A stretch of DNA of 64,000 nucleotides from Mucilaginibacter sabulilitoris (GCF_034262375.1 NZ_CP139558.1:5394001-5458000), one strand, 5' to 3'. Shown: positions 27,229 through 36,680, counted from the stretch's first letter. Program-made: numbers and translations. Notes: generated from the letters alone by a model not told the origin.

Positions 27229-28524
27229 TTATATATGAATAGCCCCGGTTAATATTGCGATAAGCGTCATGATTAGTGTTGTTCCCAAGGCCCATTTGAA
27301 GGTGAACTTCTGATGATCCGCCAGCTCTACTTCAGATAAGCCGACCAGCACAAAAGTAGACGCTGTTAAAGGGCTCAAGGGAAAACCGGTTGTCATCTGG
27401 CCCAATATAGCGGCTCTGCCTATTTCTATGCTGTTTAAGCCATAATGCATTGCCGCTGTTTTCAAAACAGGGATAACGCCGAAATAATACGCATCGGGGG
27501 TAAATACCAGACTTAACGGCATCCCTGTTACACCTACCAGTACAGGCAAATAGCCAGCGTGTTCTTTGGGTATAATAGCAACCATAGACAGCGCCATGGC
27601 ATCGATCATTTTTGTACCCAAAAGGATACCGGAGAACACTCCCGCTGCGAAAATTACGACCGAAACGGAAAATACGTTTGCAGCATGTTCCTGTAACCTC
27701 TTCCGTTGTTCCACCTGGGATGGATAGTTGACCAATAAGGCCACCGCAAAACCCATGATAAAAAGAGCTGCGGGAGGAACAAGACCCAAAACCAGGGCTA
27801 CTATCAACAAAACAGTGAATATACCGTTGAACCAAAATAATTGCGGACGACGTATTCTTTTTTGATTTTCCGAAAGTTCCTGCTCATGGTCATAATCCAG
27901 ATGTACAATGCCCAAACGACGACGCTCCTGCCGGCCCAGCCAGTAAGCAACACTCAATACCCATAAAATGCCGCATGCCATGGCCGGAAGGACCGGGATC
28001 AGGAGATGGGTCGGATCCGTCTTCATCACATTAAGCGCCCTTGCCAGCGTACCCGACCAGGGAACCAGGTGCATGACACCAGCACTTAAGGCCACGATAC
28101 AAGGTAGAATCAGTTTATTCATCCCCAGTCTTTTATATATCGGCAACAAGGCAGTTATGGTGATCATGAAAGTGGCGGTGCCGTCACCATCCAGATGAAC
28201 CAACATCGTTAATATGGCGGTACCCAACGTAATCTTAAGCGGATCGCCTTTGGCCAGCTTAATAATTCGCTTGATGATGGGATCAAACAAACCTGTGTCA
28301 ATCATGATGGCAAAATACAATACCGCAAACACAAGCAATATCCCTGTTGGGGCTACCTGTTTAATTCCAGTCAATATCATTTCGCCTATTTCCTTTGGCT
28401 CAAACCCGCCGACAAGGGCAAAAATTACCGGTACAATAATGAGCGAAAGCAAAACCGAAAGCCGCTTTGTAAATATGAGCGATAAAAAAACGATAATAGT
28501 TAAAAAACCCAGGATCGATAGCAT
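27229..28524 (-). CDS. CitMHS-family organic acid transporter
   Basis: A polytopic inner-membrane protein of 431 residues with around 11-12 hydrophobic segments, of the citrate-Mg2+:H+/ citrate symporter (CitMHS) type. Visible blocks: LLVFAVLYFAIMIDTGLFDP, HLDGDGTATFMITITALLPI, HLVPWSGTLARALNVMK, LVFTPDAYYFGVIPVLK and GQMTTGFPLSPLTASTFVLV. These conserved polar stretches fit the two pseudo-symmetric halves of the superfamily. The gene lies between the secreted esterase (6 bases) and atuA-like gene (3 bases), so it probably imports the acid used by the AtuA pair. Confidence 0.9.
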   Translation of the reverse strand: MLSILGFLTIIVFLSLIFTKRLSVLLSLIIVPVIFALVGGFEPKEIGEMILTGIKQVAPTGILLVFAVLYFAIMIDTGLFDPIIKRIIKLAKGDPLKITLGTAILTMLVHLDGDGTATFMITITALLPIYKRLGMNKLILPCIVALSAGVMHLVPWSGTLARALNVMKTDPTHLLIPVLPAMACGILWVLSVAYWLGRQERRRLGIVHLDYDHEQELSENQKRIRRPQLFWFNGIFTVLLIVALVLGLVPPAALFIMGFAVALLVNYPSQVEQRKRLQEHAANVFSVSVVIFAAGVFSGILLGTKMIDAMALSMVAIIPKEHAGYLPVLVGVTGMPLSLVFTPDAYYFGVIPVLKTAAMHYGLNSIEIGRAAILGQMTTGFPLSPLTASTFVLVGLSEVELADHQKFTFKWALGTTLIMTLIAILTGAIHI

Positions 28525-28530
28525 ATGGTT

Positions 28531-29403
28531 TTAATGTATGGTTCCGTTAGCCAAAAATACTTTTTGAAAGAACAGGAATTGGTACGATACCGCGCTGCTC
28601 CAGTAAGGCCAGTCGTGTTTGCCCGGCCTTTCAATATAATCATGTGGTGTACCGTTGGCTAATAATAGCTGATGCAATTTGCGGTTGGGTTTAATCATGA
28701 TATCATCAAACCCACAATCAAAAATCAGCTTTACATCGTTGACCTTCATCTTATCAACCATACCTACAGCACAATATTCGCGGTACGGGTTCGCGGTATC
28801 CGTTGGCGGGCCAAGCAAATGTTCAAAGTTGGCGCTGCGCGATTTGGCAAATTCGGGTGGTACATTCCAGGTAGCGGTGTTGATATTCATTACACCACTC
28901 ATGCTGCCGGCAGCGCAATACATATCGGGATGCCGTGTGGATAGGTACATCGCCCCATGACCTCCCATTGACAGGCCGGCTATAATCCTGCCCTTACGGT
29001 CTTTTACGGTGCGGTAAGTTCCGTCTATCTTTTCTACCAGTTCTTTAGTTATAAAGGTTTCGTACTGACTGCCTTTATCCAGCGGGCTGTCAAAGTAATA
29101 ACTCATCAGCCCCGCATCGGGGGTAACAATGATAAAATTATACTGATCGGCAAGTTTGTGCAGCATCAGCTTATCATCGGTTTTTGTTAGCCAGTCGCGG
29201 TAATTACCCTGCCCGCCATGCAGCAGGTATATCACCGGGTAGTTCTGCCGGGAAGCCTGGTAAGACGCAGGTAATACCACAGCGGTTTTAACCGTTTTTT
29301 GCATGATCTGGCTTGAAATATTAAGCGTATCCACCTTCGCCGCATAGCCATCCATGCAACCCAACCAGAGTAAAAATGTAAAAATAAAGCAGATTCTTTT
29401 CAT
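28531..29403 (-). CDS. Secreted esterase of the alpha/beta hydrolase (PF00756) family
   Basis: An exported protein of 290 residues with a signal peptide through about GCMDGYAAK. It has the esterase-D/feruloyl-esterase-like fold: VIYLLHGGQGNYRDW as oxyanion region, the nucleophile serine in GLSMGGHGAMY, an acid in FDCGFDD and the histidine in PGKHDWPYW. It is first gene of the four-gene unit esterase-CitMHS-AtuA-AtuA C-domain. The arrangement suggests that it frees an organic acid from an ester outside the cytoplasm. Substrate unknown. Confidence 0.9.
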   Translation of the reverse strand: MKRICFIFTFLLWLGCMDGYAAKVDTLNISSQIMQKTVKTAVVLPASYQASRQNYPVIYLLHGGQGNYRDWLTKTDDKLMLHKLADQYNFIIVTPDAGLMSYYFDSPLDKGSQYETFITKELVEKIDGTYRTVKDRKGRIIAGLSMGGHGAMYLSTRHPDMYCAAGSMSGVMNINTATWNVPPEFAKSRSANFEHLLGPPTDTANPYREYCAVGMVDKMKVNDVKLIFDCGFDDIMIKPNRKLHQLLLANGTPHDYIERPGKHDWPYWSSAVSYQFLFFQKVFLANGTIH

Positions 29404-30141
29404 TGGGACTTATTTCATTTGACTTGTTTGTACTATCTGCAACATCCTGCCCTTTTGTATTAGCAACAATTTGCCACATGCCGTCTGTCAATGAAGATCC
29501 TTTCTGCGCAAAATCCTCCCCTACTACCGATTGACATCGTAGTCCTGTTTTTACCTGATCCGAGTACGTATCTTAGCTAAATCCCGATCATGGCAAAACA
29601 AATTATTGAAAGAGTAAAGATGTAGTGTTTCTTATTGGCTTATTGGTCTTGAGTACTCAATGCGTAAATACAACACAATGATAATAAAATCTAATATAAC
29701 TATTTGATATAATGAAAAAAATGCAGCTTTTTAGATTTTGCTTTTCTTTAAATAAGTGAAGATTTTTTTGCTTCTTTTCGTAATCTGCCTCATGATACGC
29801 GGTGATTCGCTAATCTTGGTGAACCCGGCACTTTCAAATTAACTTGCCGCAATCAAAGACGCAGTATGGATGAGTTTTAAAATTTTTCAAGATATTTTAT
29901 CATTAATCAATGGGTTATTCTCACCCTCCGATTAATCAAAAGACGGAGGGGTTCGATACATTTTGGATCAAATCTTAAAAACTGCTGATTTTACGCCGTT
30001 AAATATCCTTTTTTCTCCTTAAGGCTACTATTCGCTTACAATCCGCAATAAATGAGTTCAACAGGCGTACTTTTGGGTCACACATACGAAATCAAAGACC
30101 CTATCAGGGATCTTAGTTTCCAATCGGATAACGTCCAAAAT
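29404..30141. other. Gene-free spacer between the esterase operon and the CMD cluster
   Basis: These 738 bases hold no credible gene. A short minus-strand frame (ending around 29737) reads ESAGFTKISESPRIMRQ and a plus-strand 11-codon frame reads MAKQIIERVKM; both could be remnants or chance. There is a hairpin with a perfect 7-base stem, CCCTCCG (29924-29930) with CGGAGGG (29944-29950), not followed by T. A terminator-like hairpin is at 30097-30112. The promoter of the esterase operon must lie in the left part. Confidence 0.5.
30097..30112 (-). terminator. Weak terminator-like hairpin after the CMD/MFS/TonB receptor operon
   Basis: On the minus strand GATCCCT and AGGGTC pair around GAT (one bulged base), followed by TTTGATTTCG. 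It is about 30 bases past the last stop of the operon. The stem is short, so the call is tentative. Confidence 0.35.
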
Positions 30142-30687
30142 TTACTTTAAAATGCTGCCCGCATAACCTTCAATGGCTCTTTGCGGGGCGCGGTTAATGT
30201 AAAACGATCTGTCCTGTGGTGCCCAGGTGCCCAGGCCATCAACATAACGGTTAAACATGCAGAAGGATGCGGCTATCAGCACCGTATCATGAATTTCTTT
30301 ATCTGTAGCACCTTCCTGCCGGGCTTCATCTACCTGTTCCGGAGTTACATACTTGCCGCCTTTTTGCACGCTGGCCGCAATGGCTAATAAAGCCTTCATT
30401 TTGGGTGGCAGGCTGGCCGAGGTGAAGTCGGCTTTGATGGCATCTATCTGCTCCATGTTGCAATCCAGGTAATGGCCGGCGGCAGCCCCATGCACATTCT
30501 GGCAAAAAAAGCAATCGTTTAAATAAGATACGTAAGTGCCTATTAGTTCACGCTCGCCGCGGCTTAAGGTATTGTCGCCGCGTAACAAGAATTCAGCAAG
30601 TGCATTTAAAGGAGCTTCTGTTTCTGGCCGGTAAAACATCAATCCCCTGATGCCGGGCAGGTCGTTATTTAATTCAATATGTGCCAT
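30142..30687 (-). CDS. AhpD/CMD-family peroxidase-related protein, copy 1
   Basis: A cytosolic all-helical protein of 181 residues of the carboxymuconolactone decarboxylase/AhpD superfamily, peroxidase-related subgroup. The redox site is ELIGTYVSYLNDCFFCQNVH, giving C59-x-x-C62 and H66 with the upstream glutamate E47, as in alkylhydroperoxidase AhpD. The second half has DTVLIAASFCMFNRYVDGL. Such proteins reduce peroxides or act on quinone/lactone-like compounds; the true substrate is unknown. It is the last of six leftward genes, 22 bases after a paralogue. A third paralogue lies at the other end of the cluster. Confidence 0.9.
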   Translation of the reverse strand: MAHIELNNDLPGIRGLMFYRPETEAPLNALAEFLLRGDNTLSRGERELIGTYVSYLNDCFFCQNVHGAAAGHYLDCNMEQIDAIKADFTSASLPPKMKALLAIAASVQKGGKYVTPEQVDEARQEGATDKEIHDTVLIAASFCMFNRYVDGLGTWAPQDRSFYINRAPQRAIEGYAGSILK

Positions 30688-30709
30688 GGTGTTTTTTTAT
30701 AATGAATAA

Positions 30710-31258
30710 TTATTGCTGCGGTTGCGGCGGTAAAGTATAACCCTTCGCCATACGTACCCCCATCTCAACATAAGCTTCAGGGTCGGTTGGTGTAAGACTG
30801 GCCAAACCATCAACATAACGATTAAACATGCTGAAGGAAGCCGCTATCAATACGGTATCATGTAATTCCCGGTCGGTAGCTCCGAGTGCTTTAGCTGCAT
30901 CAATATCGGTTTGCTTTACTTCTGTACCTAATATTTGTACTTTACCGGCTATGTTTAACAGGGCCTTCAGCTTGTCGCTTATGGGCGCCTGTTGCATGTC
31001 TTTCAACACCTCATCAACAATAGGTTTATCATCCTCATACAAACATCTCGCGGCGGCAGCGTGACTGCTGTAGCAAAACGTACAGTTATTGCGGTACGAT
31101 ACATAAGCCGCTATCAGCTCACGCTCAGCTGGTGATAAGGTAGATTCGCCACGCAATAAAATTTGAGCCAGTTCATAAAGTGGTTTACCTGTTTCGGGCC
31201 TGAACATCACGAGTGAGCGGATGCCGGGGACCCCTTCGGGTACATTAATATGTGCCAT
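30710..31258 (-). CDS. AhpD/CMD-family peroxidase-related protein, copy 2
   Basis: A paralogue of 182 residues with the same frame: opening AHINVPEGVPGIRSLVMFRP, redox site ELIAAYVSYRNNCTFCYSSH (C59, C62, H66) and DTVLIAASFSMFNRYVDGLA. The residues between and after the cysteines differ from copy 1 (CTFCYSSH against CFFCQNVH), so the reactivity or partner may differ. It starts 61 bases after the MFS transporter stop; the spacer holds a 14-base palindrome at 31277-31290 that could mark a separate promoter. Confidence 0.9.
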   Translation of the reverse strand: MAHINVPEGVPGIRSLVMFRPETGKPLYELAQILLRGESTLSPAERELIAAYVSYRNNCTFCYSSHAAAARCLYEDDKPIVDEVLKDMQQAPISDKLKALLNIAGKVQILGTEVKQTDIDAAKALGATDRELHDTVLIAASFSMFNRYVDGLASLTPTDPEAYVEMGVRMAKGYTLPPQPQQ

Positions 31259-31276
31259 GATTTTTTATTTAGATTG

Positions 31277-31290
31277 TAATTGATCAATTA
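31277..31290. promoter_or_regulatory. 14-base perfect palindrome before CMD copy 2
   Basis: TAATTGATCAATTA is perfectly self-complementary and lies 19 bases upstream of the CMD copy 2 start, in the 61-base spacer after the MFS gene. It may be a regulator site, but such AT-rich palindromes can be chance. Confidence 0.3.
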
Positions 31291-31319
31291 TTTAATTCTT
31301 TACTTACGCGCTTGAAATT

Positions 31320-32576
31320 CTAACTTTTAACCTTCTTTTCGTGCCCAAATAGTACTACCAGAAAGCCTACTATAAAAACTAACGAGAAAATGAAAATCGC
31401 ATTGCCATATCCGCCAAGAGTTGATACCAGCACACCTACAAATAATACAGCGGTGGCCGTAAATATCCTTCCTATGTTAAAACAAAAACCGGTAGCTGTG
31501 GCCCTGATACCGGTTGAAAATAGCTGTGGTATATAAGCCGATAATACACCCTGGCTTGCACCAAAAAATAAAGCCAGTATACCTATTTCCGCGTAGATAA
31601 CCGGGCTGAACGTATTGTTAGTTTTAAACAGCACGAATGACAGCACAGCACATACCGCAAAACAAATGAGCATTGACCGGCGTAATGTTAAGAGGTTTAC
31701 CATCCATCCCGATAAAAAACCACCGGTTAAACCGCCCATGCCTAAAAACATCATGCTTAAGCCACGCTCTTTAGCGGCATCATGATCGGTAATAAGGCTT
31801 TGCACCCAGGTTGGGAGCCACGAAAATATGGCCCACAAGCCTATCAGCATAGTGCCAAAGGTTAACGAACCTACTATGAGTTCGCGGCGATGAGCAGGTG
31901 ACAGGAGCTTATTCAATGGGTTGTTGCGGTTGACAATATCGTTACGATAAGTGAGCCAGCTTTGCGATTCGGTTAATACCCAGGTTCCGATTAAAGCAAG
32001 TGCCAGTGGCACTATACCGATGAGGAAGCCTGACCGCCAGGACGATACCACAAAATTGATAGCGCCCGCCGAAAAAATACCCACCGGAAAAGCGATAGAT
32101 AAAATGCCGATAATTACAGCCTTGCTTTTGGCGGGCCAAACCTCGCTTACGAGTGTAATGGTTGTTACCAGCACACCGCCTACGCCAAAACCACTCATGA
32201 AACGGCATAGCACAACACCCCACCAATTGGGCATTTGCCCGGTAAGTATGGTGAATATACCGTAACAGCTAATTGCCATGAGTAATGTGGCTTTACGCCC
32301 CATTTTATCGCTGATAACACCCCAGGTAAAACCTCCTAAAGCCCAGCCAAAAATAAAAATGGCGTTGATATATCCGCTCACCGCGTTGATCTCATCAGCA
32401 GGCAAATTACCTTGCAAGTCTTTCACTACCACGGGTAAATAGGTAGACATTAAGGTAGATACTGTGCCCCCCAATGCACTGCTTAAAAAGCAAATGGAGA
32501 ATAACATAACCCGGTAAGCTGCGCTGATACCTGTTTGTGGTTTTGCAGCTGCCTCATTAACTATAAGTGTGCTCAT
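31320..32576 (-). CDS. MFS transporter (sugar/aromatic-acid porter-like)
   Basis: A 12-helix inner-membrane transporter of 418 residues. The MFS loop 2-3 motif is WGVISDKMGRKATLLMA, and the fourth-helix region reads CRFMSGFGVGGVLVTTITLV. The order of motifs resembles the aromatic acid:H+ symporter / sugar porter groups, which is a weak guide to substrate. The stop of the TonB receptor gene is 5 bases upstream, so the outer- and inner-membrane transporters are co-expressed and probably move the same small molecule, in or out. Confidence 0.9.
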   Translation of the reverse strand: MSTLIVNEAAAKPQTGISAAYRVMLFSICFLSSALGGTVSTLMSTYLPVVVKDLQGNLPADEINAVSGYINAIFIFGWALGGFTWGVISDKMGRKATLLMAISCYGIFTILTGQMPNWWGVVLCRFMSGFGVGGVLVTTITLVSEVWPAKSKAVIIGILSIAFPVGIFSAGAINFVVSSWRSGFLIGIVPLALALIGTWVLTESQSWLTYRNDIVNRNNPLNKLLSPAHRRELIVGSLTFGTMLIGLWAIFSWLPTWVQSLITDHDAAKERGLSMMFLGMGGLTGGFLSGWMVNLLTLRRSMLICFAVCAVLSFVLFKTNNTFSPVIYAEIGILALFFGASQGVLSAYIPQLFSTGIRATATGFCFNIGRIFTATAVLFVGVLVSTLGGYGNAIFIFSLVFIVGFLVVLFGHEKKVKS

Positions 32577-32581
32577 GTTAT

Positions 32582-35353
32582 TTATTTTAAAAGGTCATCA
32601 AATACTATCGATACATAATAAATGGCTCCAATGGCCGGCGAACCATACGATTGGTAAATTTGCTTGTTAAAAATATTACTGCCGCCCAGTTTAACAGTCG
32701 ATTTGAATTTTGGAAGTTTTTTGCTGATCTGTGCGTCAACCACCGAATAAGCATTTACACGCCCCGGACGGGTGCCATTAAAGGTACCATACCAATCAAA
32801 TGCGCTTTGCCAGTGCCACGCCACGTTAAACCCAAAGTCGCTGGCAACGTTGCTGTTGCCAAAAGTGGCATTGGTTGCCCATTTTGGTGTGTTAAAAGCG
32901 GCGATGTTATTCGGATTGGCATTGCGCAGGTTAAAGGTTGATAAAGTGGCGTTGCCTCCTAATGCATAGCCTTTACCAAATAAATAAGTAAGGCCGGCGC
33001 TTGCTCCCTGGGCCGATACCTTGTCGGGCGCATTAGTGTATAATTGAAACGCATGAACCTTACCGTTAGGGATATCACTCGCAGCCGCGGTGTTAATTGT
33101 ACCATCGGCAGCAACAACAGGATTTTCGGGCTGAATAACTACCGTATTGAGTATAAAATTGGTGTAACTGCTATAGTAGTAGTTTGCATCAATTAAAAGG
33201 TTGTCATCAATCAGGCCTTTATAACCCACTTCAAATGCTTTTTGCTGCTCAGGTTTTATATACGCTACGTTTGATTTTTGCAGCAGGTTTTTATTGTTTG
33301 CAACAGCTTGCGGGAAAGGCGTACCTGCCTGCATAGCTGCGCCAAATGCAGCGCCGAAAGCACTTACAGACGACGCAGTAAATGAGTTTTCATAAACGTT
33401 TAACCCTGCACTGTTTTTAGGTGCACCACCTAATATGGTAATTGGGCCTACGTTAAGGTGAATAAACTGATCAACAGGAGTTGGGTTACGGAAGCCTGTT
33501 TGATAGGATGCCCTGAAATTGTGCATTTTATCAACGGTATAAACTGCCGAAAAACGAGGGGTAAAACTGCCTTTAAAGTTTTCGTTTTTATCATAACGGA
33601 TGGAAGCTGTAAGTTTTAGGTTGTCGTCAAACAGTTTTTTTGCAGCTTGTAAAAACGCGCCATATTCCTGTATGGTTACGCGGTTGGTTTTGTCATCAAA
33701 TAAGCTTCCGTTGGTAAACATGCGATAATCGCGAAAGCTACCGCCTGCAAGTAGTTCAAATATCTTGATAACCTGGGTAAAATCATATTGACCATCGGCA
33801 TGGTAAAACTTGCTGTTGCTGAATACACCTGCGCCGCTCAATCCATAATTATGGATGGATGCATCTTTGGCGCTGTTAAAAGCTTCGGTACCCGGTAAAA
33901 AACGGCCCTGATCGGCAAAGGCTCTGGCAGCCGTGTTATCATGAGCTGTTACGCCGGCTGCATTGCCAGTATATGCTGCTGAATAACGGGTAAACCAGGT
34001 ATCATCTGCTTTATCTGGTGTTACGGTATTGCCATTCAAGTCCTTTACCCAATCGCGGTTAATGAACTGTGCAAGCGAGCGTGTGTTGTAAGAATCGTGC
34101 GAATTTTCTGAAACCGAATAACCGCGCACAAAAAAGTTGCTACCTTTTAATTCTACGCGGTGTGTTTGCAGCACAAAATTATTCAGGTCAAAACGGCTAC
34201 TGCCTGTATAGCTTGCAGTACCACGGCCATAGTTATACTGGTAAATTGCCTCTAAATTATTATTGATACGGTATTGCAGCGCACCGTTTAATTTAAGGCT
34301 GTAAACATTGTAGTTCATTAGGTCTTTCTCTTCATAACCTGTGCGTGATACCAAACCAATACCCGGCAATGTGCGTGACACTTCATCTCCATAAATGTTC
34401 AAAGCATCGCGGCCAGGGTTATTGGGACCGCGCTGCGCTGCGGGCGTAGAGGCACTTACATCTGTATAATCATCAGCATACCAATCGCGCCCGGTCAGGT
34501 ATGATGCATTTAGTTTAAAGGCAAACTTATCGTTAAAAGCTTTGGCATACCGGGCAGCAAAATCATATAATCCCTGAGGCTTTACAGCTGATTCGCCAAA
34601 ATGGTTAAGGCCTGTTTTTACCTGTACAGTTAAACCCTGGTATTTGAACGGATCTTTTGTTTTTAAAGATAATAAGCCGTTGAATGCCACCGGTCCATAC
34701 AATGCGGAGGCGGCACCCGGAATAACTTCCACACTTTCAATATCAATGTCAGACGCACCAAAAAGGTTACCTACAGAAAAATTAAGGCCTGGGGTTTGGT
34801 TGTCAACACCATCAACCAGTTGCAAAAACCTGCTGTTTCCGGTACTGTTAAAGCCCCGGGTGTTTACCTGCTTGTAGGTTAAGCTGCTGGTTACTGCTTC
34901 AACACCTTTTAAGTTTTGTAGTCCATCATAAAAAGAGAACGAAGGGTTTTCTTTGATGGCTTTTAGGCTCATTTTCTCGATACTAACCGGCGATTGCAAA
35001 ATGCTTTGGTTAATACGCGTTGCAGACGACACTACCTCATCAAGTATGATGGATTTTTGCTGTAGCTTGAGATTAACAACTTCGCCTATAGAAGTAACAT
35101 TACTTTCTATAGGCTCATAACCTACAGCTGTTATCAGCAGCGTAAAGGGTGGTTTTATTTTATTAAGATTAAGGCTAAAATTACCTTTTGAATCGGTTAT
35201 GGTACCGGTTAGTTTTCCATTTATGCTAATACCTGCGCCGGCAACCGGAGAGCCGGTAGCGGCGTCGGTTAAGGTACCCGTTATTTTATTTTCCTGTTGT
35301 GCAAACAAGTTTACTGATGATAGTAATAATATGATGAATAAAAGTTTTTTCAT
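32582..35353 (-). CDS. TonB-dependent outer-membrane receptor (not SusC type)
   Basis: A receptor of 923 residues. It has a signal peptide (to FAQQ), a carboxypeptidase-regulatory-like domain (about 22-105; ITGTLTDAATGSPVAGAGIS), a plug with VSSATRINQSILQSPVSIEK and EVIPGAASALYGPVAFNGL, and a barrel ending YYVSIVFDDLLK. It lacks the VVVGYGTQ segment of SusC proteins and has no SusD partner, so a small molecule, siderophore or metal complex is more likely than a glycan. It lies 32 bases after CMD copy 3 and 5 bases before the MFS gene. A small proline-tailed envelope protein gene further upstream is of a kind I associate with such receptors in Bacteroidota. Confidence 0.92.
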   Translation of the reverse strand: MKKLLFIILLLSSVNLFAQQENKITGTLTDAATGSPVAGAGISINGKLTGTITDSKGNFSLNLNKIKPPFTLLITAVGYEPIESNVTSIGEVVNLKLQQKSIILDEVVSSATRINQSILQSPVSIEKMSLKAIKENPSFSFYDGLQNLKGVEAVTSSLTYKQVNTRGFNSTGNSRFLQLVDGVDNQTPGLNFSVGNLFGASDIDIESVEVIPGAASALYGPVAFNGLLSLKTKDPFKYQGLTVQVKTGLNHFGESAVKPQGLYDFAARYAKAFNDKFAFKLNASYLTGRDWYADDYTDVSASTPAAQRGPNNPGRDALNIYGDEVSRTLPGIGLVSRTGYEEKDLMNYNVYSLKLNGALQYRINNNLEAIYQYNYGRGTASYTGSSRFDLNNFVLQTHRVELKGSNFFVRGYSVSENSHDSYNTRSLAQFINRDWVKDLNGNTVTPDKADDTWFTRYSAAYTGNAAGVTAHDNTAARAFADQGRFLPGTEAFNSAKDASIHNYGLSGAGVFSNSKFYHADGQYDFTQVIKIFELLAGGSFRDYRMFTNGSLFDDKTNRVTIQEYGAFLQAAKKLFDDNLKLTASIRYDKNENFKGSFTPRFSAVYTVDKMHNFRASYQTGFRNPTPVDQFIHLNVGPITILGGAPKNSAGLNVYENSFTASSVSAFGAAFGAAMQAGTPFPQAVANNKNLLQKSNVAYIKPEQQKAFEVGYKGLIDDNLLIDANYYYSSYTNFILNTVVIQPENPVVAADGTINTAAASDIPNGKVHAFQLYTNAPDKVSAQGASAGLTYLFGKGYALGGNATLSTFNLRNANPNNIAAFNTPKWATNATFGNSNVASDFGFNVAWHWQSAFDWYGTFNGTRPGRVNAYSVVDAQISKKLPKFKSTVKLGGSNIFNKQIYQSYGSPAIGAIYYVSIVFDDLLK

Positions 35354-35385
35354 GTGACTGAGTTCAAATTAATTAGAATAGGGCT

Positions 35386-35946
35386 TTATTTTTTTAAATG
35401 ATCATAGCCTTGCGGTAACCGGGTATAGCCATGGTTAACCAGTCGATCTGCCAATACATTGTAATAGCCAGCATCGGCCGGTAATGCGGTAGCCAACCCG
35501 TCAACGTAGCGGTTATAGAGGCAAAATAAAGCAGCAATAAGCACGGTATCATGTATTTCAACATCAGTAGCGCCTGCGGCCTTAGCCCTGTTGATTTCGG
35601 TTGTGGTTACATTTTTGCCGCTTTGGCCTGTTAGTTTGGCAATTGTGAGCAAGGCTTTCATTTTCTCACTAATAGGTGCAGTTTCAATGTTTTCTTTAAC
35701 TCTTTGCGCGGTATCGTTTTCGCCAAAATAGAGATCGGCGGCGGCCGTGTGGGCTGTGGTGCAAAACTTGCATTGGTTGCCGTGTGATACAATTGTGGCT
35801 ATCAGTTCGCGATCGCCTTCTGATAATGTAGAAGGTCCACGCAGTAAAATCTGTGTCAGATCGCGAATAGGAGCCGCACTATCTTTACGGTACTCCAGTA
35901 GCCCGGTAATACCAGGCAAATGTGATTCAAGCGGAATATATGGCAT
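35386..35946 (-). CDS. AhpD/CMD-family peroxidase-related protein, copy 3
   Basis: The third paralogue. The frame is open further upstream to 36039, but starting at the ATG of 35944-35946 (MPYIPLESHLPGITG) places C59, C62 and H66 at exactly the positions of the other two copies (ELIATIVSHGNQCKFCTTAH), so I choose that start, giving 186 residues. The second half has DTVLIAALFCLYNRYVDGLA. It is 32 bases before the TonB receptor gene, so CMD genes bracket the two transporter genes. Confidence 0.9.
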   Translation of the reverse strand: MPYIPLESHLPGITGLLEYRKDSAAPIRDLTQILLRGPSTLSEGDRELIATIVSHGNQCKFCTTAHTAAADLYFGENDTAQRVKENIETAPISEKMKALLTIAKLTGQSGKNVTTTEINRAKAAGATDVEIHDTVLIAALFCLYNRYVDGLATALPADAGYYNVLADRLVNHGYTRLPQGYDHLKK

Positions 35947-36134
35947 GAGCTTAATTTGAGATTTAAAAATTGGCCGGAGAGTGGTGTTCCTATTGGCGCT
36001 ATACGATATGTACCGCAACTTTTGCCAAAGGTTAAACACACCAAGGCAAACTATTTATTGTGCAGACTAATTCAGATAAAGCAATTCAATAGTACTAACA
36101 GCACTATCCAGAAAAAATAGATTGTAGAGAGGGG

Positions 36135-36680
36135 TTAACAGGCAGTTTTAGGTGGTTGCTCAGGAATGTCCTGGTGGTAATGAACCAACGGCTGTACAGC
36201 TCGTACTGCAGGTTGTTGTAATGTTTTTATGGGGCAGTTAAACTCAATTTGAGCAAAAGAGATATTTAGATTTTCTTGCACAATGATTTTGAAGGGAACA
36301 TGGTCTTTTTGCGGAACGGGGTTATCCTTGGCGCTTTTGGTATTTAATACATTATTGCCGACCAATTGGGTAGTGTCGTAATTGGGAATACACATCAGGT
36401 GAAGCCCTGTCCGTGTCATTTTCATTTTTACATAATTGTAATTGACAGATCCAAACTGGATTTGCCCAACGATATTTTCAAAATTTGCCCAATCGTGAAT
36501 ATTGGGCAGATTAACAGGAATAATTATCTCTGTTAAATCCTTACAATTGTAAAGGCCTTTGCGGGTTTGCTCAGTAAAAAACTTGTCTGTTTTATAAACC
36601 AAATATTGACGAAATGCCAGCTGCCCGCCAATATTCAGCAGATGAATGTTTAATAACATCAGAGCAACAAACTTTTTCAA
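36135..36680 (-). CDS. Small exported protein of unknown function upstream of the TonB receptor
   Basis: A protein of 181 residues with an N-terminal signal or anchor (MKKFVALMLLNIHLLNIGG), a middle part containing IIIPVNLPNIHDWANFENIV and VNYNYVKMKMTRTGLHLMCI, and a tail rich in proline and histidine (HYHQDIPEQPPKTAC). It resembles, from memory, short envelope proteins seen beside TonB receptors in Bacteroidota; no function is known to me. It is first in the leftward cluster, 188 bases ahead of CMD copy 3. A palindrome (36731-36748) lies about 50 bases upstream of its start. Confidence 0.75.
   Translation of the reverse strand: MKKFVALMLLNIHLLNIGGQLAFRQYLVYKTDKFFTEQTRKGLYNCKDLTEIIIPVNLPNIHDWANFENIVGQIQFGSVNYNYVKMKMTRTGLHLMCIPNYDTTQLVGNNVLNTKSAKDNPVPQKDHVPFKIIVQENLNISFAQIEFNCPIKTLQQPAVRAVQPLVHYHQDIPEQPPKTAC

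Noticed and set aside
27332..27835. 167-codon minus-strand frame inside the CitMHS gene
   Set aside because: It is an out-of-frame shadow of the transporter and lacks hydrophobic segments or known motifs.
29584..29850. Remnant genes in the spacer 29404-30141
   Set aside because: The short frames (MAKQIIERVKM and one containing ESAGFTKISESP) are too small to assign to any family and may be chance.
29924..29950. Hairpin CCCTCCG/CGGAGGG as a terminator
   Set aside because: No T tract follows on either strand and it lies about 190 bases from the nearest gene end.
35947..36039. 31-residue N-terminal extension of CMD copy 3
   Set aside because: Only the start at 35946 puts the cysteines and histidine at the same positions as in the two paralogues.
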